This document shows, in pieces, positions 34,683-43,209 of a stretch of DNA of 64,000 nucleotides. The number at the start of each line of letters is the position of its first letter. Position 1 is the stretch's first letter. The notes under the pieces were generated by a model, which saw nothing but the letters and a program-made list of their open reading frames with translations, searched no databases and was not told the DNA's origin. Source of the stretch: Rossellomorea pakistanensis (GTDB lineage: Bacteria; Bacillota; Bacilli; Bacillales; Bacillaceae_B); assembly GCF_016908495.1 (NCBI RefSeq), contig NZ_JAFBDZ010000002.1, positions 1,116,001 to 1,180,000 of the forward strand, given 5' to 3'. The translations under genes and the position numbers were made by a program.

Positions 34683-35672
34683 ATGAGAAAAGTAAGCTAT
34701 CAAGCGGGAATATTTATAGGAACGATTCTCATTTTAGGATTATTACTTGGAATGAGCATTGTATACGGTTACACAGATACTTCTTGGAGTCTCGCCTATG
34801 AGGCATTTATATCCTCAAATAATAGTAAGGAACATATTGTTATTGAATCTATTAGACTACCAAGGGCTCTGATTGCTGCAGTTGTAGGTTCATCGTTGGC
34901 CATTGCAGGATTATTAATGCAAACATTAACGAAAAACCCACTGGCATCTCCAGGGATTTTTGGTATTAATGCTGGTGCAGGTTTCATGGTTGTGGCAGCT
35001 GTTACGCTATTCGGTGTTGCAGACCTGCAAGCATTTTCTTGGATTTCTTTTTTAGGTGCAGGAATTGCTGCGGTCGGAGTGTACGTTATCGGATCGGCTG
35101 GACGTGAAGGTCTGACCCCAATGAAATTGACTTTAGCAGGGGCAGCCATCACGGCTTTGTTTGCCTCTTTTACTCAAGGATTACTAGTTCTTAATGAAGC
35201 CGCACTTGAACAAGTATTATTTTGGCTAGCTGGTTCAGTCCAAGGAAGAGATCTTGAAATATTGGGAAGCGTTTTTCCATATATATTATTTGGATGGATT
35301 CTTGCGCTTGTCATTGCTAATAAAATGAACGTGATTGCCATGGGTGAGGATGTAGCAAAGGGACTAGGATTAAAAACAGGTCTGATTAAATTCCTTGCAC
35401 TATCTATTGTCGTGCTATTAGCAGGTGGGTCAGTGGCGATTGCTGGACCAATTGGCTTTATTGGAATTGTGATCCCACATATAGCAAAAAAGATTATTGG
35501 CATCGACCATCGCTGGTTAATTCCCTATACAGGTCTATTAGGAGCGATTCTTTTATTAGCAGCAGATATTGGAGCAAGGTATATTATTATGCCTCAGGAA
35601 GTTCCGGTAGGAGTGATGACAGCTGCCATTGGTGCTCCGTTCTTTATTTACATCGCAAGAAGGGGGTTTTAA
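34683..35672 (+). CDS. Siderophore ABC transporter permease 1 (FecCD family, YfiZ-like)
   Basis: A 329-residue permease with about nine helices. The FecCD motifs RLPRALIAAVVGSSLAIAGL and LLMQTLTKNPLASPGIFGIN, and later GFIGIVIPHIAKKIIG, are present. It imports ferri-siderophore delivered by the divergent lipoprotein. It is first in a five-gene operon and ends 3 nt before the second permease. Iron control is expected through the upstream Fur boxes. Confidence 0.93.
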   Translation: MRKVSYQAGIFIGTILILGLLLGMSIVYGYTDTSWSLAYEAFISSNNSKEHIVIESIRLPRALIAAVVGSSLAIAGLLMQTLTKNPLASPGIFGINAGAGFMVVAAVTLFGVADLQAFSWISFLGAGIAAVGVYVIGSAGREGLTPMKLTLAGAAITALFASFTQGLLVLNEAALEQVLFWLAGSVQGRDLEILGSVFPYILFGWILALVIANKMNVIAMGEDVAKGLGLKTGLIKFLALSIVVLLAGGSVAIAGPIGFIGIVIPHIAKKIIGIDHRWLIPYTGLLGAILLLAADIGARYIIMPQEVPVGVMTAAIGAPFFIYIARRGF

Positions 35673-35675
35673 CCA

Positions 35676-36731
35676 ATGAACAGATTTTCATCAAAAAGAT
35701 GGCTCGGTGAACGAATCTCGTTCTTAATGGATTTAACGGCTGTTAAAAAGATTCTTATTTTAGCCATTTTCACAATGTTAGTGTTTATTATAAGTACAGG
35801 TCTTGGAGATATGAACATGAAACCGTGGACGGTTGCTTCCGTGTTCTTCGGTGGAGGGACTGAGCTCGAGCAGCTTGTCGTTCAATCCTTCCGCTTACCG
35901 AGAATCATTATCGCACTTTTAGCGGGTATGGCTTTAGCGGTTGCTGGAGGTATTCTTCAAGGGATGATACGAAATCCGCTCGCATCACCAGATATTATTG
36001 GAATTACTGGTGGAGCCGGAGCAGCGGTTGTTGGATTTTTAACCCTCTTTAGTGATGAAGATAATACCCTAACAGTGAGTATACATTGGCTTCCAATGGC
36101 AGCCTTTTTGGGTGCTACCGTTATCGCATTTCTCGTTTATTTGTTGGCGTGGCGAAACGGGGTATCACCTATTCGACTCGTTTTAATAGGAATTGGAATA
36201 ACCGCTTTAATGCAAGCAACGACAACAATGTTAATGATACTAGGACCGATCTATCGGGCAAGTCAGGCGAATATTTGGATTACGGGAACAGTGAATGCTT
36301 CAAACTGGACGGATGTTTATGTGATGTTACCTTGGATTCTGGTCCTCACGGCTTTGGCATTTTTCCTTGCGAGAAATGTCAATATTCAAGAGCTTGGAGA
36401 TGAAATTGCTACAAGTGTCGGGGGAAATGTTCAGAAACAACGCTTCCTATTACTGCTTTTATCAACTGCTTTAGTTGGGGGAGCCGTTGCTTTTGCAGGT
36501 GGAATTGGTTTTGTTGGTTTAATGGCACCACATATGGCAAGGAGATTAGTAGGATCGTCTTTCGGTGCATTATTACCTACAGCTGCATTACTTGGCGGAT
36601 CCCTTGTTATGTTAGCTGATTTAATTGGAAGAACGTTATTTTTACCTTTAGAAGTCCCGGCTGGAGTCTTTACTGCAGCGATTGGAGCCCCTTATTTTAT
36701 ATACTTACTATTCAAAACGAAGAATGCATAA
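35676..36731 (+). CDS. Siderophore ABC transporter permease 2 (FecCD family, YfhA-like)
   Basis: A 351-residue permease with FRLPRIIIALLAGMALAVAG, GILQGMIRNPLASPDIIGIT and the C-terminal GFVGLMAPHMARRLVG, each typical for the FecCD family. It forms a heterodimer with the preceding permease. About 25 extra N-terminal residues precede the first helix. It is followed after 27 nt by the ATPase gene. Confidence 0.93.
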   Translation: MNRFSSKRWLGERISFLMDLTAVKKILILAIFTMLVFIISTGLGDMNMKPWTVASVFFGGGTELEQLVVQSFRLPRIIIALLAGMALAVAGGILQGMIRNPLASPDIIGITGGAGAAVVGFLTLFSDEDNTLTVSIHWLPMAAFLGATVIAFLVYLLAWRNGVSPIRLVLIGIGITALMQATTTMLMILGPIYRASQANIWITGTVNASNWTDVYVMLPWILVLTALAFFLARNVNIQELGDEIATSVGGNVQKQRFLLLLLSTALVGGAVAFAGGIGFVGLMAPHMARRLVGSSFGALLPTAALLGGSLVMLADLIGRTLFLPLEVPAGVFTAAIGAPYFIYLLFKTKNA

Positions 36732-36758
36732 CCCTATGGAAAGAAGGAGTGGATCAAA

Positions 36759-37577
36759 ATGTCCGAACTATTAAAAACAGACGCATTAACACTTGGCTAC
36801 GGAGATTCAATCATCATTAAAGAGCTTGATATAGAGATTCCAAAAGGCGAGATAACCGTGTTTATTGGTGGGAACGGATGTGGGAAATCTACCCTTCTTC
36901 GTTCTATGGCAAGATTACTTAAACCAAAAACGGGAACAGTGATGTTGGATGGAAGTGCTATTTCAAAATTGTCTACAAAAGAAGTAGCTCGTAAAATGGC
37001 CATTCTTCCACAATCACCTTCTGCTCCTGAAGGATTAACCGTTCTTCAGCTTGTAAAACAAGGGAGATATCCACATCAAACCTGGCTTAAGCAGTGGTCC
37101 CAGAAAGATGAGGAGATTGTCCAGAATGCGCTAAAAGCGACTAAGATGGAGGATTTCCAAGATCGTAAGGTTGATGAACTATCAGGAGGTCAAAGGCAGC
37201 GAGCATGGATTGCGTTAACTCTTGCTCAAGATACGGATATTATTTTACTTGATGAACCAACGACCTATTTGGATATGACCCATCAAATCGAAATTCTTGA
37301 TTTGCTTTTTGAGCTTAATGAAAAAGAAGAGAGAACAATTGTCATGGTTCTTCATGATTTAAATCTTGCATGCCGGTATGCTCATAATATTGTAGCCATC
37401 AAAAATCAGCAAATCTATGCTCAAGGAAAGCCAGAAAAAGTGATAAGTTGTGAGCTAGTAAAAAACGTTTTTGATATGAATTGCCAGGTTACAAGTGATC
37501 CACTTTTCGGGACACCATTATGTATCCCCCATGGGAGAGGAAGATGTATCATGCAAGAGGTTGCCCAATCCGTATGA
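36759..37577 (+). CDS. yusV: Siderophore ABC transporter ATPase (YusV)
   Basis: A 272-residue FepC-type ATPase. Walker A is IGGNGCGKSTLLR, the signature LSGGQRQRAWIALTLAQ, and Walker B DIILLDEPTTYLDM. The sequence closely resembles B. subtilis YusV, the shared ATPase for several siderophore importers, and yusU is encoded just downstream as in that genome. RBS AAGGAG. The following FhuF-like gene overlaps it by ATGA. Confidence 0.92.
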   Translation: MSELLKTDALTLGYGDSIIIKELDIEIPKGEITVFIGGNGCGKSTLLRSMARLLKPKTGTVMLDGSAISKLSTKEVARKMAILPQSPSAPEGLTVLQLVKQGRYPHQTWLKQWSQKDEEIVQNALKATKMEDFQDRKVDELSGGQRQRAWIALTLAQDTDIILLDEPTTYLDMTHQIEILDLLFELNEKEERTIVMVLHDLNLACRYAHNIVAIKNQQIYAQGKPEKVISCELVKNVFDMNCQVTSDPLFGTPLCIPHGRGRCIMQEVAQSV

Positions 37578-38365
37578 GCCAGATCCTTCTGACAAGTGAG
37601 GAATTGAAGTGGCTTGAAAACTTACGATTTGTTACTGACATCCAAAAGGTAACAAGCAATCGTATGTTCCTTGTTAAGGATTTGATAGAAACAGAAAAGA
37701 TGGATTCTTTCTTATCAGAACATTACGATCAGATGGGAAGTCACGATCCTATTGTTACTGGTTCTCTTTTCATGAAAAGATATGCGTTTCTTTCAGTGAT
37801 TGGCTTATTTAGTATGTCTATGCTCGGCAAACGATTTGATCTCTCCCCTGATAATGTTTTTATCATTGACGATGAAAAAAATGGATTGTGGATGCCAGGA
37901 TTTTATTTGAAGGATTCTTCCGTTACAAAAATAAGTACGGATAGGGTACAAAGGAAAGAGTATATTTCCCATTTATTTAAGGATCACTTAAACCTTATTA
38001 TGACTAGTGTTAGAAAAGTTACAAAGCTATCTAGCTTGATCATGTGGGAAAATGTTGCGGTTTATATTTATTGGCTTTATGAAATAGTAAAAGATCATCC
38101 TTCATTAGTAGGAATAGATCAGCAAGCAGAGAAGGATTTTGCTTTATTATTAGAGGAGACAGAGGCTTGCCTGTTTGGGGAATATCATAAAAACCCTCTC
38201 AAAAGATACTATACTGAAAAAGTCCACGTAGATGGGATTGAGGAAAAGGTCAGAGTGAGAAAAACGTGTTGCTTTTCCTATGAATTAGCAGAAGGAGAGA
38301 GGTTGCGTTGCAATTCGTGTCCACAGACATGTAATATAAGAACTAGAAAGGAGCCAATCATATGA
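37574..38365 (+). CDS. FhuF-like siderophore ferric reductase with [2Fe-2S] motif
   Basis: From the ATG overlapping the ATPase stop, this is a 263-residue protein (a longer start at 37520 would lie inside the ATPase gene). The C-terminus holds CC-x10-C-x2-C, read as RKTCCFSYELAEGERLRCNS followed by CPQTC, the [2Fe-2S] ligand pattern of FhuF. Such proteins reduce Fe(III) in the imported siderophore to release iron in the cytoplasm. Its place in the uptake operon supports this. Confidence 0.85.
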   Translation: MSQILLTSEELKWLENLRFVTDIQKVTSNRMFLVKDLIETEKMDSFLSEHYDQMGSHDPIVTGSLFMKRYAFLSVIGLFSMSMLGKRFDLSPDNVFIIDDEKNGLWMPGFYLKDSSVTKISTDRVQRKEYISHLFKDHLNLIMTSVRKVTKLSSLIMWENVAVYIYWLYEIVKDHPSLVGIDQQAEKDFALLLEETEACLFGEYHKNPLKRYYTEKVHVDGIEEKVRVRKTCCFSYELAEGERLRCNSCPQTCNIRTRKEPII

Positions 38366-38601
38366 ATGACTTTAACGAAAAGTTTGATGCTCTCATAGAA
38401 AAATATACAGAGCTGCTAATTGGGGAAACTTCTTCTGAAATGAAAGAGAAAGTCACGAAATATGTCCTTTATTCTTATATCGCGAAATCCATGCCGCCCT
38501 TGGCTAAACACTGGAACTCTTTATACCCTGAAGGCAAGGAAGAGATGAAAAAACTCGTTCAAGAAATTAAAACATTAAATGAACAAAGAAAAGATTCCTA
38601 G
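38362..38601 (+). CDS. yusU: DUF2573 family protein YusU
   Basis: A 79-residue, all-helical soluble protein (FNEKFDALIEKYTELLIGET; later SYIAKSMPPLAKHWNSLYPE). It matches the DUF2573 family, whose B. subtilis member yusU also neighbours yusV. The start overlaps the FhuF-like stop by ATGA. Function unknown; the tight operon suggests a role in siderophore iron handling. Confidence 0.82.
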   Translation: MNDFNEKFDALIEKYTELLIGETSSEMKEKVTKYVLYSYIAKSMPPLAKHWNSLYPEGKEEMKKLVQEIKTLNEQRKDS

Positions 38602-38624
38602 CCTAGAGGCTGGATTTTAAATCG

Positions 38625-38659
38625 GACAGACTTCGCTCCATGCGAAGCCTGTCTTTTTT
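38625..38659 (+). terminator. Terminator of the siderophore operon
   Basis: GACAGACTTCGC pairs with GCGAAGCCTGTC (one mismatch) around TCCAT, then six T. Confidence 0.92.
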
Positions 38660-38661
38660 AA

Positions 38662-38833
38662 GGATGTTTTCGCGAATTTTGTTACCTTTTTAGAACAGCA
38701 AAATTTCTACAACGCTTTGTGTGCATGATGTTAGAAGTGAGAGGTCGGATATAGAAGCAATTGGAGATTTGCCAATTGCATTATTTATATAGCCATCAAC
38801 TAGTAAAAAACAACAAAATTCACAAGAAGATCC
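38662..38833 (+). mobile_element. MITE-like element M, copy 2
   Basis: The left end GGATGTTTTCGCGAATTTTG continues TTACC; the right end ACAACAAAATTCACAAGAAG continues ATCC and is its imperfect inverse. The interior has GTGTGCATGATGTTAGAAGT, GAGAGGTCGGA and the GCAATTGG-AGATTTG-CCAATTGC hairpin, as in copy 1. Confidence 0.68.
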
Positions 38834-38880
38834 TTTTTAAGTTTATCTAGCCACAGAGTCATTTCTTTCATTTAAGATTT

Positions 38881-38930
38881 AGATAATACAGTAATTCCTA
38901 CTTGACTTATAGGAATTACTGTATTATCTT
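38881..38930 (+). promoter_or_regulatory. 20-bp perfect palindrome overlapping a predicted tcyP promoter
   Basis: Arms 38881-38900 and 38910-38929 are perfect inverse copies (AGATAATACAGTAATTCCTA) around CTTGACTTA, followed by T6. Read as RNA it is an ideal terminator. Read as DNA it contains TTGACT (38902-38907), 17 nt, then TATCTT (38925-38930), a promoter ending 35 nt before the tcyP start. The ATTCC...GGAAT halves recall CymR-controlled cysteine promoters. Confidence 0.6.
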
Positions 38931-38965
38931 TTTTAAGTATATTTATGAATAAAGGAGGGGACATA

Positions 38966-40363
38966 ATGACAACAACTTTTGTCATCCTGAACATTGCTTT
39001 ATTGCTTCTTGTCATTATTGGCTTATTTATTATGCAAAAGAAACATGTGTCATTTTCCAAGCGTGTATTTACAGCATTAGGTGTCGGAATTATTTTAGGT
39101 TTTATCCTGCAGTTTGCTTATGGGGGAGCAGATTCTGAAATCGTTATGGCGACAACAGAATGGTTTAATATTGTCGGAAATGGTTATGTGAAGCTATTAC
39201 AAATGGTGGTTATGCCGTTAGTTTTTATATCGATATTGACTGCTTTCACCCGTTTAAAGCTTACTTCCAATATAGGGAAAATTAGTGTTCTCATCATTGG
39301 GATTTTACTTGGAACAACTGCTATTGCAGCTGTTGTCGGAATGACTACTTCCTTCGCATTTGATCTCGAAGCCGTTCAAATTGAACAAGGTGATGCGGAG
39401 CTCGAGCGAGCATCACAGTTAGAGGAGCGACAAAGTGGATTGGAAGGCAAAACAATGCCTCAGCAAATCATTGAATTATTGCCAGCAAATCCATTTCTTG
39501 ATTTAACTGGAGCTAGACCGACTTCGACGATTGCAGTCGTTATTTTCGCTGCTTTTATAGGAATGGCATATCTTGGAGTAAAACGTAAGCAGCCTGAACA
39601 AGCTGAATTGTTTTCCAAACTAATTGAGGCCATTTATGCCATTGTTATGCGTGTTGTAACTCTTATTCTACGTTTAACTCCGTATGGTGTATTAGCAATC
39701 ATGGCTAAAACGGTTGCAACAAGTGATATTGGTGCCATTATGAGTCTGGGGAAATTTGTGATCGCGTCCTATGTAGCATTACTGGCTATGTTCATTATTC
39801 ATTTACTATTATTAACATTAACAGGTTTAAATCCTGTCACTTATATGAAAAAGGCATTCCCAGTGCTAACATTTGCCTTTACAGCAAGATCGAGTGCAGG
39901 TGCACTCCCTTTAAACATTAAAACTCAAAAAAGTTTAGGTGTTTCGGATGGTATTGCAAACTTTGCAGGATCATTCGGGTTATCAATTGGTCAGAATGGT
40001 TGTGCTGGAATTTACCCAGCAATGCTTGCGATTATGATTGCTCCAACAGTAGGGATTGATCCCCTATCTCCATCTTTCCTTGCATCTGTTGTAGCTATCG
40101 TAGCCATCAGTTCATTCGGGGTAGCCGGAGTTGGTGGTGGAGCAACATTTGCCGCATTACTTGTACTTTCAGCATTGAATTTACCTGTAGGCTTAGCAGG
40201 TCTATTAATATCAATAGAGCCACTGATTGATATGGGTCGAACAGCAGTAAATGTAAGCGGAGCTATGACTTCAGGAATTATTACAAGTAAAGTAACGAAC
40301 GATATCGAGATGGAATCTTATAACGATCGTTCTAATCAAATTGAGGCAGAAGCTCATATGTAG
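38966..40363 (+). CDS. tcyP: L-cystine/cation symporter TcyP
   Basis: A 465-residue member of the dicarboxylate/amino acid:cation symporter family. Eight to ten helices, the hairpin motif FTARSSAGALPLNIKTQ, and the long insert ELERASQLEERQSGLEGKTM between helices are as in TcyP of B. subtilis. The ATG at 38966 follows AAAGGAGGGG; an upstream ATG (38945) precedes that ribosome site and is rejected. It imports cystine at the cost of the ion gradient and is expected to be induced by sulfur limitation. Confidence 0.9.
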   Translation: MTTTFVILNIALLLLVIIGLFIMQKKHVSFSKRVFTALGVGIILGFILQFAYGGADSEIVMATTEWFNIVGNGYVKLLQMVVMPLVFISILTAFTRLKLTSNIGKISVLIIGILLGTTAIAAVVGMTTSFAFDLEAVQIEQGDAELERASQLEERQSGLEGKTMPQQIIELLPANPFLDLTGARPTSTIAVVIFAAFIGMAYLGVKRKQPEQAELFSKLIEAIYAIVMRVVTLILRLTPYGVLAIMAKTVATSDIGAIMSLGKFVIASYVALLAMFIIHLLLLTLTGLNPVTYMKKAFPVLTFAFTARSSAGALPLNIKTQKSLGVSDGIANFAGSFGLSIGQNGCAGIYPAMLAIMIAPTVGIDPLSPSFLASVVAIVAISSFGVAGVGGGATFAALLVLSALNLPVGLAGLLISIEPLIDMGRTAVNVSGAMTSGIITSKVTNDIEMESYNDRSNQIEAEAHM

Positions 40364-40375
40364 TATAGAAATAAA

Positions 40376-40465
40376 AACAGGGCTGTCCCATATGGAATCC
40401 GGAACCAGAAGATGTTTTTGGACAATGTGGTTCCGGATTCCATACGTTGGGACAGCTTTATTTTT
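40376..40465. terminator. Long hairpin of the GGGCTGTCC family (copy 2)
   Basis: GGGCTGTCCCA pairs with TGGGACAGC, and inside GGAATCCGGAACCA pairs with TGGTTCCGGATTCC. A T-rich tail follows. It lies between the convergent tcyP and coat genes. Confidence 0.8.
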
Positions 40466-40512
40466 CATTTCCATTATCTTGACAATGGTTGCAGATTTGA
40501 TTGTTTCTTATA

Positions 40513-40854
40513 TTAATGAAGATTTTGATATGGGAACTGTGATGCATATTGTTGGTGCTGTTGATAGGATTGTTGCATTTGTTGTTGGTCTGCTGCTTCT
40601 AGTTTATACCAACCTTTTCTAAACATGGCGTTATACATTTCTCTTTGAGCGTTTTGGGTTTCGTTAAAAATGGTCAACAAATCCTGGTACAATGCTTGAT
40701 GACTAGCTTCATTAAGAGCAGTACAATAGGCGTCAGACATATACTTTTCCATTGAAAGTACATCATTTACAAAATCACGCTCATTCATTTGAGGTGTTTG
40801 CGGAGTCTGAACTTTCGGATTTTGGATTTTTGACTGGTTCTGATTAGGCTGCAT
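40513..40854 (-). CDS. CotF-like spore coat protein
   Basis: A 113-residue protein with the CotF domain: ERDFVNDVLSMEKYMSDAYC and a second helix around YQDLLTIFNETQNAQREMYN, then a Gln-rich tail. The family consists of ferritin-like helical coat proteins. In B. subtilis the CotF-like gene yusN lies near fadM, as here. It pairs with another CotF-like gene 14 nt upstream; both probably form one late-sporulation operon. Confidence 0.85.
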   Translation of the reverse strand: MQPNQNQSKIQNPKVQTPQTPQMNERDFVNDVLSMEKYMSDAYCTALNEASHQALYQDLLTIFNETQNAQREMYNAMFRKGWYKLEAADQQQMQQSYQQHQQYASQFPYQNLH

Positions 40855-40868
40855 TTTTTGACCTCCTC

Positions 40869-41132
40869 TTATGGTGTAGTCTGATTGTAGTGTTGTGGAT
40901 TTAAATGAGCTAATATCTGTTCATAATGTCGTTGGTGCATTTGGCCGCATCTTTCGATTTCTGCTTTTAGCTCAGGGTCTTGACAATGTGTGGCAGAAAA
41001 GTGTGCTTTCTTCATAGCTAATAAATTCCAAGCAAGCATATCATTTAAATATAATAAATCCTTCGATGTTAATACATGTGGGGGCTGCTCCATATACCCT
41101 TGCTGTGTACTTCCTTGTGGCTGTTGTTGCAT
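40869..41132 (-). CDS. CotF-like spore coat protein, short form
   Basis: From the ATG at 41132 (behind AAAGGAGGGA) this is an 87-residue protein. A longer start would put the ribosome site inside the gene. It has a Gln-rich head, then TSKDLLYLNDMLAWNLLAMK and a His/Cys-rich helix (KAHFSATHCQDPELKAEIER) typical of CotF-family partner subunits. It is first in the two-gene coat operon. Confidence 0.82.
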   Translation of the reverse strand: MQQQPQGSTQQGYMEQPPHVLTSKDLLYLNDMLAWNLLAMKKAHFSATHCQDPELKAEIERCGQMHQRHYEQILAHLNPQHYNQTTP

Positions 41133-41301
41133 AACTAATCCCTCCTTTTTTCCTTTGTATTTTTCCTTATTAATCACAGGCTATACCTATTCTGACAAAT
41201 TTCCGATTCATGATGAGACAATGTTTAACTATATTCAAAAAAGGTTAAAGGTGATAAAATAAGAGTGTGAAAAAAGTAGGAATTTTCTTTTTTTTCATAA
41301 T

Positions 41302-41315
41302 AGGAAGCGCTCTCA
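41302..41315 (+). promoter_or_regulatory. Candidate cre (CcpA) site ahead of proline dehydrogenase
   Basis: AGGAAGCGCTCTCA matches TGWAANCGNTNWCA at 12 of 14 positions and lies 28 nt before the start codon. The position would permit repression by CcpA when sugars are plentiful. Confidence 0.45.
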
Positions 41316-41342
41316 TTTAGAACGATCAGGAGGAATGCAACC

Positions 41343-42260
41343 TTGGAAAAACTACTACGTAATTTCTTTTTATTTTTATCCAAAAATCGAGCTTTAACAA
41401 AGCTTGCTAAAAGGTATGGATTACGTTTTGGTGCTGCACGTTTCGTTGCAGGTGAGTCTATTAAACAAGCAGTTAATGTAATAAAAGAATTAAATAATAA
41501 AGGATTAGTAGTCACAATTGACTATTTAGGTGAATTTGTTGATAACGAAAAAGAAGCAAATGAGATGGCAGATCATTGTGTTTTGGCCGTAGAGGCAATT
41601 GGGCGGGAAAGAATTAATTCCCAGCTCTCGTTAAAAATGACCTCAATGGGCCTTGACCTATCTGAAGAAATCGTAATGAAAAATATGAAAAAAATTTTGG
41701 AAGCTGCTAAAAAGAATGATGTTTTCGTAACGATTGATATGGAAGATTATTCGAGGTGTGGCAAAACGATAGAAATATTTAAAAAATTAAAATCCGAGTA
41801 TGATAATTTAGGTACAGTTATTCAAGCTTATCTTTATCGTACTGAAAAGGATATGGAAGAATTAAATCAATATTCACCAAACTTACGACTAGTAAAAGGT
41901 GCTTATAAAGAATCACCAGAAGTGGCTTTCCCAATAAAGAAAGACGTTGATGATAATTTTAAAAAAATTATTAAAATGCATCTCCTTAATGGGAATTATA
42001 CTGCAGTGGCTACACATGATGATGAGATGATTGAATATACAAAACAGCTAGTAGAAGAGCACAATATACCATTTGATCAATTTGAGTTTCAAATGCTTTA
42101 TGGAATTCGTGAAGAAAGACAGCTTGAATTGTACAAAGAAGGATATAAAATGCGTGTTTACGTTCCCTACGGTACAGATTGGTATGGTTATTTTATGAGA
42201 AGACTTGCAGAAAGACCAGCGAACATTGCTTTTGTTGTAAAAGGAGTGGTTTCAAAATAA
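41343..42260 (+). CDS. fadM: Proline dehydrogenase family protein FadM
   Basis: A 305-residue FAD-dependent proline dehydrogenase-like barrel. Key parts are RFVAGESIKQAVN near the start, TIDMEDYSRCGKTIEIF, NLRLVKGAYKESPEV and the substrate-binding block YVPYGTDWYGYFMRRLAERP. TTG start set by AGGAGGAATG. In B. subtilis the gene in this position (fadM, formerly yusM) lies next to fadNAE and belongs to the FadR regulon, although its link to fatty acids is unclear. Here repeats and yuzL separate it from fadN. It could oxidise proline to pyrroline-5-carboxylate. Confidence 0.85.
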   Translation: MEKLLRNFFLFLSKNRALTKLAKRYGLRFGAARFVAGESIKQAVNVIKELNNKGLVVTIDYLGEFVDNEKEANEMADHCVLAVEAIGRERINSQLSLKMTSMGLDLSEEIVMKNMKKILEAAKKNDVFVTIDMEDYSRCGKTIEIFKKLKSEYDNLGTVIQAYLYRTEKDMEELNQYSPNLRLVKGAYKESPEVAFPIKKDVDDNFKKIIKMHLLNGNYTAVATHDDEMIEYTKQLVEEHNIPFDQFEFQMLYGIREERQLELYKEGYKMRVYVPYGTDWYGYFMRRLAERPANIAFVVKGVVSK

Positions 42261-42465
42261 TTGATTGGGTTGCCTTTGAAGGATTTGAAAGCGCTTTAGG
42301 TGGTTTCAATTTTTTGATTGTGGGCAATTTTTTGACGGAAAGGATATTACTTCTATCGGTGTCTAGTAAAATTTGAGTCAGAAAGTCATTGCTACAGTGG
42401 CCTGTACCACCGAGTGACTATAGAGTGAAGTGAATTTTAGAATTCAATAATTAATTCGATAAAAA

Positions 42466-42570
42466 TAAGGAATCAACAGAGTCGAATGAGACCGTGAAAT
42501 TGAGCGGAACATGACCTCACAAGAGCTGAATGAGGCCGTGAAAATCCGTAAAAGCCAAAATGGCCATCTA
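42466..42570 (+). repeat. Phased word array D (same family as array A)
   Basis: GAGTCGAATGAGACCGTGAA, TGAGCGGAACATGACCTCAC and AGAGCTGAATGAGGCCGTGA follow one another with ATG words at 42486, 42511 and 42530. The unit AGAGCNGAATGAGGNCNTGAAAA is shared with 8.98-9.09 kb. Confidence 0.6.
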
Positions 42571-42604
42571 AAAAGGAATATGGCACTCGTCTCATTTTAT
42601 CAAC

Positions 42605-42850
42605 CTATCCAAGGCGTTTCCGCTTTTGTCATGTCTAACTGATATGCTTAACTCCTCTAGACATAAGACGAGTCACGTAGATAAGGACTAAGTGACTCTT
42701 TTATATCTGTTCAAGGCGCTCCGCTTTTCTCGTGTCCAGTACCAGCGCCTACTTCCTCGAGACATAAGCCAACAGGGAGTAGGTCAGAAAGGCGTTGCCA
42801 CAGGACGTGGCGAACTTAGCCTTTCATCCTTTCCCCAAGGGCTGCCGCTT
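42605..42850 (+). repeat. Family Z intergenic repeats, tandem copies
   Basis: Arms CAAGGCGTTTCCGCTTTTG, CTCCTCTAGACATAAGACGA, CAAGGCGCTCCGCTTTTC, CCAGCGCCTACTTCCTCGAG plus ACATAAG, and a 45-nt core at 42784-42828 (one mismatch to 12434-12478) show two abutting elements. Together with array D they fill the 0.6-kb gap after fadM. Confidence 0.72.
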
Positions 42851-42851
42851 C

Positions 42852-42986
42852 TTATTCCTTTTTATATTGATTGTTTTGACTGTTTACTTTCCCCCCACCG
42901 TCATGTTCAACCGTTGGGCCAGCATCGCCTTTTATACTTGCTGCACTGACTCCTGCCTTAGAAGGGTTCTTTTTCCTTTTCGCCAT
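42852..42986 (-). CDS. yuzL: YuzL family small protein
   Basis: A 44-residue basic peptide reading KRKKNPSKAGVSAASIKGDA followed by GPTVEHDGG and QNNQYKKE. This matches the YuzL-like family of Bacillus. In B. subtilis yuzL also lies between fadM and fadN. ATG at 42986 behind GGAGGTG. Function unknown; the size and composition suggest a spore-associated peptide. A family Z repeat ends right at its stop. Confidence 0.82.
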   Translation of the reverse strand: MAKRKKNPSKAGVSAASIKGDAGPTVEHDGGGKVNSQNNQYKKE

Positions 42987-43169
42987 GAGCGCTCACCTCC
43001 ATTCTTAACGTTTCCTGATTTTTTTCCTTTATCCAATTAGCTTGAAATCATCTTTAGTCTATATTTTTTGAAAATTTATCATTTTTAAACTTTAAAATAT
43101 TGCGATTTCTTTGAATTTCCTTTATATTAAAAGTAGCAGAACTCATTCGCTATTTTTTTGGTTAGAAAA

Positions 43170-43187
43170 TGAATGAGTATTCATTCA
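43170..43187 (+). promoter_or_regulatory. FadR operator of the fadNA(E) genes
   Basis: TGAATGAGTATTCATTCA is an exact match to the Bacillus FadR consensus TGAATGAMTANTCATTCA, 22 nt before the fadN start. Long-chain acyl-CoA releases FadR and induces beta-oxidation. Confidence 0.95.
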
Positions 43188-43209
43188 AGATTTAAAGGAG
43201 GATCACAAA

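Noticed and set aside
38881..38935. Terminator of the siderophore operon
   Set aside because: That operon already has a strong terminator at 38625-38659, and 38881-38930 lies 280 nt further on, where it overlaps a plausible tcyP promoter. It is reported as an operator/promoter instead.
42692..43040. Two overlapping plus-strand open frames of 81-85 codons
   Set aside because: They cover family Z repeats and the antisense strand of yuzL; the minus-strand yuzL frame has a ribosome site and a known family.
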